50,256 bases of DNA, from assembly GCA_023300235.1 (NCBI GenBank), contig JALZWN010000063.1, forward strand, positions 1 to 50,256. Direction: 5' to 3'. The notes under the pieces were generated by a model that ran no database searches, was not told where the DNA came from, and was given only the letters and a program-made list of their open reading frames with translations. This DNA is from Mariniblastus sp. GTDB lineage: Bacteria > Planctomycetota > Planctomycetia > Pirellulales > Pirellulaceae. Each line of letters opens with the position of its first letter. Position 1 is the first letter of the stretch. Of this stretch, positions 45,742 to 50,256 are shown one piece after another. A program made the position numbers and the translations under genes.

Positions 45742-48000
45742 ATGCCGTTCGCCTTCCGTTCTTTTTCTTTCATCGCATCCTTGATGCTAATATGCTCTAT
45801 TAGCATGAGACCAGCCAGCCAGTGCCGGGGCGACGAAAACAATTCGCCGGCAACCACAGGTGTAGCAGCAAACCAAGCCAGCTTTGAAAACAACGACTTC
45901 GCGATCACAACCGGCATCGCGAACACCATTCGCTTAGGCAAATGGTCACCAGTCACCATCACGCCAAAGCAATCTCAAAAAATCACTCAGGTCGCTATTC
46001 AAACCCGCGACGGCGCTGATGTGCCAGTGATCTACCAGACCCAACAAGCATCACCGTCCGCGGATGGATCGGTCGACGCGCTTGCTCGTTTCGGCCGCAA
46101 ATGTAAATCCTTTCAAATAACGATCGTCACCGCCGACGGAAAAACGGCGGAAATCGCCGTGCCACTGAACAACACTCAAACCTTATTATCCGTGAAGCCC
46201 TTGATCCTAGCGATCGAGAACGACAGCCAGATCCCTCAAGCGATCAACCACGAAAAAACTCAACTGCTCGCAAACGAAACCCAACCGACCGCCAAACAAC
46301 TTGCCGACTTGTCAACGCTTCCAAATTCGTGGCTAGCTTACGACGCCGTCCACACGATTTTTTTGACAGCCAGCGACACCAACCTCCTTAACCAGCTAAC
46401 CGACCAGCAACTCACTGCGATCGAAGAATGGGTCCGCCAAGGCGGCCGGCTGATCGTCTCGGCCTCTCCCGCAAACGCTGCTGACGGATTCGCGGCCGAT
46501 CAACCACTGGCTCGTTTTGCACCGGGGCCAATCAAGACCAAACTGAATTTCAACAACAGCAGTCGACTGGAAAACTTTGCTGGCAGCCGCAAACAACTAA
46601 TCAAGACCGGCGAACCACCGATCGACATCGTCGGCTTCGAAACGCATCAGGCCAAAGTTTGGGTGGCCGACGAAAACAGAAATCCTCTGGTCACCCAACA
46701 CGCGTTGGGACTCGGCAACATCGTGTTCGTTGCTTTCGACCTGAAGCACCCCAAAATTCTAGCCTGGCAAAGCTACCCCGAACTCATTCGCGTCTTGAGC
46801 GCAGGCAAAAACAACTCCGACCGTGATGGCCAACAATCAATCTCATCACTAGGCAGTGGCGTGGGGCACCTCGGCTTCACCGATATCGTCGGACAACTAT
46901 TCGCGCCGATGGAACAGTTTTCCAAAGTTCAATTCGTACCTTTCACGGCGATTGCGATTTTGATCGGTTTGTACATTCTGTGCATCGGACCGTTGGATTA
47001 CTTTCTGCTGCGAAAATTGTTCGGACGAATGGAATTGACGTGGATCACCTTCCCGCTGTTCTCGCTCTTGTTTTGCGGCTTAGCATTTGGCATTAGCCAG
47101 TGGAGTCGCCCGCATGCTCTCCAAGCGAATCAACTCGAGATCATCGACATTGATGCGAGTGATTCGAGCTGTCGCGGTTCTGTGTGGACTAACTTTTACA
47201 GTCCCACCGGTGATGCACTCGACGTGCAACTGCCCGAAACAAATGCGCTGGATTTGAAACTACAGCAGCGCCTAACCAGTTGGCACGGTTTGCCCGGCAA
47301 CGGATTGGGAGGAATGAACGGCGGGTCGGCAGCCACTGTCAGCGTTCCAAGTTATACGCATCCGATTTCTTCCGCATCGGTGACCAGCCAGTTAAAGTCG
47401 TTCCCAATTCCAGTTTCTTCATCGCGAGCTATCTTTTCGAACTGGCAAGCAGAACTGCCAACCAAGATCCGCAGCAACCTGACGTTTCGGAAAAAGACCG
47501 ATGAGATCGTCGGGAGCCTCAAGAATCCGTTGAACTGTGAACTAACCAACTGCCGACTGTACCACGGCAACTGGGCTTATGTCTTAGAGGCGCCGCTTGG
47601 CGCAGACGACGTGATTGACATTGCAACCGAAACCAACAGCAAGCGTATCCAGTCAATCTTGAACCGAAAACGAGTTGACGCCGAAGACTCCAACCGCAGC
47701 TACGCCACTCGCTGGGAGCTTTCCGAAACGAACGTTGGGCGGATTGCCGAGATGATGATGTTTTACGAGATGGCGGGCGGAAGTAATTACACTGGACTGA
47801 GCCACGGCTATCAGGGAAAAACGGACCTGAGTGACCTGCTGACCTCTCAACGAGCCATTTTGATCGGCGAAGTCAAAGGCCAGATCTCTTGCCTAGACGC
47901 GACCGCTGCCAACCCAAAAGCCGCTTCCCCTGAGTACGATCACGTGACCACGTTCGTACGGATTGTTTTGCCAGTCAATGCAGAGCGTTCACCGCGGTAG
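45742..48000 (+). CDS. Large membrane-anchored protein with extracytoplasmic domains
   Basis: Protein of 752 residues, function not recognised. An N-terminal signal or anchor (about 5-22) precedes a long soluble region (about 30-395), which contains a glutamine-amidotransferase-like segment (W-V-R-Q-G-G-R-L-I-V-S-A at about 231-242), resembling the substrate-free GATase-1 folds next to BatA-type proteins. Two strong membrane segments follow (about 400-425 and 432-452), then about 300 more soluble residues. This layout is frequent in planctomycetes. It is about 170 bases after the MazG-like gene and 260 before the AI-2E transporter. No catalytic motif is seen. Confidence 0.72.
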   Translation: MPFAFRSFSFIASLMLICSISMRPASQCRGDENNSPATTGVAANQASFENNDFAITTGIANTIRLGKWSPVTITPKQSQKITQVAIQTRDGADVPVIYQTQQASPSADGSVDALARFGRKCKSFQITIVTADGKTAEIAVPLNNTQTLLSVKPLILAIENDSQIPQAINHEKTQLLANETQPTAKQLADLSTLPNSWLAYDAVHTIFLTASDTNLLNQLTDQQLTAIEEWVRQGGRLIVSASPANAADGFAADQPLARFAPGPIKTKLNFNNSSRLENFAGSRKQLIKTGEPPIDIVGFETHQAKVWVADENRNPLVTQHALGLGNIVFVAFDLKHPKILAWQSYPELIRVLSAGKNNSDRDGQQSISSLGSGVGHLGFTDIVGQLFAPMEQFSKVQFVPFTAIAILIGLYILCIGPLDYFLLRKLFGRMELTWITFPLFSLLFCGLAFGISQWSRPHALQANQLEIIDIDASDSSCRGSVWTNFYSPTGDALDVQLPETNALDLKLQQRLTSWHGLPGNGLGGMNGGSAATVSVPSYTHPISSASVTSQLKSFPIPVSSSRAIFSNWQAELPTKIRSNLTFRKKTDEIVGSLKNPLNCELTNCRLYHGNWAYVLEAPLGADDVIDIATETNSKRIQSILNRKRVDAEDSNRSYATRWELSETNVGRIAEMMMFYEMAGGSNYTGLSHGYQGKTDLSDLLTSQRAILIGEVKGQISCLDATAANPKAASPEYDHVTTFVRIVLPVNAERSPR

Positions 48001-48261
48001 TGCGGTCGAATAAGCTCCGGTGATCGGCTGCTCGCGAACGAGCCTGTTGATTTGCAATGTTTTGACGCAGCCAAAAAATGGCGTCTCGGGCCTGCGTACA
48101 CGCTCAACAGGCCGCAAGCACCGTCTCCACCTTCTCGCTATCGCTCGGCTTGTTGCGAACGCGGCGAACTGCATTGCTGGTCGCTCATGCGATGCACAAA
48201 ACCAGCGGCGATTTTAGCCAAGCCCCTCACAAGGCCGGCCGAGAACGCTAAAATATCGGCC

Positions 48262-50010
48262 ATGAGCAAAAAAAAGAAAAAACAGCCGACCTCCAAGGCC
48301 GCCGCCAATACAAAATCCGCCAAGGCCGCGGAACAAACCAGCGCCGACGCAACGACTGCATCGGCCCCAGTTCAACCCCAACCGACCAACTTCAGTTCGG
48401 CCATTTTCGCCCAGTATTTCTCCTTCGTATTACTGTTAATCGTAATCGTATTAGTCAGCGTACTGTTCTACGAAGTCATGGCGGCGTTTTGGATTCCGTT
48501 GTTCCTCGCCGCGGTACTGGTCGTCGTTTTTCGGCCGTGGTACGACTGGCTTCGATCACGCTTCAAACTCGGCGACGCCGTTGCAGCGCTGCTCACCACC
48601 GCATCGGTGCTGCTGATCGTTTTGATTCCACTCGGCGCCATCTTGGTTTTTGCAGCCGCCGAATCGCAACAAGTACTCAGACAATTTAACAGTGCAAAAG
48701 CGGTGCAAAACGCCAAACAAGTCCGCACCAAACTCGGACTTGAACTGCCCATGGCAGTGACTCAAAACCAAGTCGAAATCGAAAACCTATCCAGCACCTG
48801 CACGCTCGACGTCACCACTGCCAATCGCCACCAAGCCATCCTTTTTGAAATCGAACAAAGCACCGACGAAATCGCGGATTTCTGGGAACTGAAGCGTCCG
48901 GCTAACGCGACTTTATTGGACCAAGCCCAAAGCACCGAAGACGCCTCAATCGCCCCAAACACCCCCGATGGCTCTGACGAAACCGACACGAATGCAACCA
49001 CCGAGTTACCAGCTCTAAACGACCATCAAAACACTTCCATCGCCTGGCAAACCTACCTCACCAAACTAGCCGCAACACACCAACTGCGCGACTCCATCGA
49101 CTGGACTAACGAACTACCAAGCACCGCCAATTCGGATGACACGGACAAATCACCCGCTGAAATTCGCCAGCAACGACTCGCGTCTTTTCACGACTACAAA
49201 CTGCTGCTGAGCGAACTTGAAGTCGAGTTCGACAACTTCAAAACCCAGCAACTCGGCGGCAAAACAAAAGCCTGGGCGGCAACGCTGCTCAACCCAACCG
49301 AAGAGCAGTCTGAGGCTTACATCGCAAAAGTCACCAACCAACTACGTGACACGCTGTTCGTTTTCGGCGGCAAAGGCCTAACCTACATTCTGTTCATCGT
49401 CGGCGGCTCGATCGTGATGATTGTCTCGTTTTACTTCTTCCTGTTGGACGGACGATCAATGATCAACGCGTTCAAGCGACTTTCACCGCTTGACGACGAA
49501 CACGAACAAGAATTGGTCGATCAGTTTTCGAGAGTCAGCCGAGCCGTCGTGGTGGCGACGCTGCTTTCTGCTCTGGTCCAAGGTCTCTTAGCAGGCGTTG
49601 GATTTTACTTTGCCAGTTTGGATTCGATTTTCTTGTTAACGGTTCTGTCGGCAGTGCTGGCGATGGTGCCATTCTTGGGTGCCGCTTCGGTCTGGATTCC
49701 GTGCGCTCTGTACCTGTACTTTATCGACAACAACATGACCGCTGCGATCGGACTGGCCATTTATGGTGCTGCCGTTATCTCCATGGCCGACAACATTATC
49801 AAGCCTCTAGTGCTGCACGGCCAATCGAAACTTCACCCACTATTTGCATTTCTAAGTGTCATCGGTGGCCTGGCGATGTTGGGGCCGATTGGAATCCTGA
49901 TCGGGCCAATGATCGTCGCATTCTTGCAAACGCTGCTGGAAATTTTGCACACTGAAGTGAGTGAACTGAAGAAGAGCTCGCCGGTCGTGGATGACAATGC
50001 AACGCTTTAA
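48262..50010 (+). CDS. AI-2E/PerM-family transporter with long central insert
   Basis: Predicted permease of 582 residues against about 340-380 for typical AI-2E-family members. ATG at 48262 is chosen because the frame further upstream (from 48052) is not protein-like; the start is followed by a Lys/Ala-rich hydrophilic tail (2-45). Membrane segments lie at about 52-70, 75-90 and 108-131; the C-terminal half has segments around 385-402, 435-470, 476-500 and 510-545, and the family pattern I-K-P-L-V-L-H-G-Q-S-K-L-H-P-L. Between the third and fourth spans is a polar region of about 240 residues (about 135-370), rich in Asp/Thr/Asn. Substrate is unknown; AI-2 or other exported metabolites are possible. 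Confidence 0.86.
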   Translation: MSKKKKKQPTSKAAANTKSAKAAEQTSADATTASAPVQPQPTNFSSAIFAQYFSFVLLLIVIVLVSVLFYEVMAAFWIPLFLAAVLVVVFRPWYDWLRSRFKLGDAVAALLTTASVLLIVLIPLGAILVFAAAESQQVLRQFNSAKAVQNAKQVRTKLGLELPMAVTQNQVEIENLSSTCTLDVTTANRHQAILFEIEQSTDEIADFWELKRPANATLLDQAQSTEDASIAPNTPDGSDETDTNATTELPALNDHQNTSIAWQTYLTKLAATHQLRDSIDWTNELPSTANSDDTDKSPAEIRQQRLASFHDYKLLLSELEVEFDNFKTQQLGGKTKAWAATLLNPTEEQSEAYIAKVTNQLRDTLFVFGGKGLTYILFIVGGSIVMIVSFYFFLLDGRSMINAFKRLSPLDDEHEQELVDQFSRVSRAVVVATLLSALVQGLLAGVGFYFASLDSIFLLTVLSAVLAMVPFLGAASVWIPCALYLYFIDNNMTAAIGLAIYGAAVISMADNIIKPLVLHGQSKLHPLFAFLSVIGGLAMLGPIGILIGPMIVAFLQTLLEILHTEVSELKKSSPVVDDNATL

Positions 50011-50256
50011 GGGTGGTTTGAAGAGTGACTTTCTTACTCGAACTTTGAACACGTCCAGTTGATGTGCGGCTATCCGGGAAAGAACGCTCTTTCACGGATT
50101 CATGGCCAGCAGTCGGTTTGTTGCTGACGCTGCGGGCTACCATTTACTCTCGCTGATGCTCGGTTCCTTGCTGACGGGTTTGTTGATTTAGTATGTTTGG
50201 GCGAAGCCTTAAAATGTGGTGATGGGCTTCCAGCCTGTCTTACGCGCTGACCACAT
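50011..50256. other. Right-edge spacer
   Basis: No gene seen before the window ends. Near the edge is GGGCTTCCAGCCTGTCTTAC, and ATGTGGT (50215-50221) is mirrored by ACCACAT (50250-50256), so the window may stop inside a palindromic intergenic element. Confidence 0.4.

Overview
The window looks like a chromosome segment of a planctomycete, most probably of the Pirellulaceae (Rhodopirellula-like). The reasons are a surface protein with the planctomycete-type N-terminal LEGRRLLAGD motif fused to a cyclophilin, a secreted sulfatase, several small families that I associate with planctomycetes (cupredoxin-like Tat protein, secreted DUF6263-like protein), an EF-Tu with a non-canonical switch I, and moderate GC content with loosely packed genes. 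No CRISPR array, insertion sequence, phage gene or rRNA was found. This lineage assignment is inference from family recognition, not from a search.

Layout. 1-3.6 kb: prepilin peptidase, a YaiI/YqxD-family protein and, on the opposite strand, a Gln-rich OmpA-like lipoprotein. 3.8-23.7 kb: the translation and transcription core, all on the plus strand: tRNA-Thr(UGU), tRNA-Tyr(GUA), tRNA-Gly(UCC), tRNA-Thr(GGU), tuf, tRNA-Trp(CCA), secE, nusG, rplK, rplA, rplJ, rplL, rpoB, rpoC, rpsL, rpsG, fusA. The order of the four tRNAs before tuf is the same as in the E. coli thrU-tyrU-glyT-thrT-tufB locus. The usual tuf-rpsJ continuation after fusA is absent. Spacers in this block are long and rich in inverted repeats, as expected for attenuators or autogenous leaders.

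24.2-36.5 kb: mostly accessory genes: a Tat-exported cupredoxin-like protein, a DinB-fold protein, a sulfatase, a zinc-ribbon membrane protein, two tandem paralogous membrane proteins, an orphan Fe(III)-type solute-binding lipoprotein, a secreted protein with two blocks of six pentapeptides, a TPM-domain protein, a WalJ/YycJ-type metallo-beta-lactamase-fold hydrolase and a YacP-like NYN protein. 36.5-50 kb: the cyclophilin surface protein, divergent gpmI and pgi (glycolysis), a UPF0173 hydrolase, a tight cluster of DUF6263-like, Rieske and MazG-like genes, a large membrane protein and an AI-2E-family transporter.

The most interesting points are in core genes: RpoC carries about 375 extra C-terminal residues with three near-identical helix-hairpin-helix modules; EF-Tu has KTVTIA where nearly all bacteria have RGITIN; ribosomal protein S12 naturally has Arg at position 88, a position where Lys-to-Arg gives streptomycin resistance elsewhere; NusG has an acidic 75-residue N-terminal extension; and the linked EF-G has an acidic, divergent switch I.
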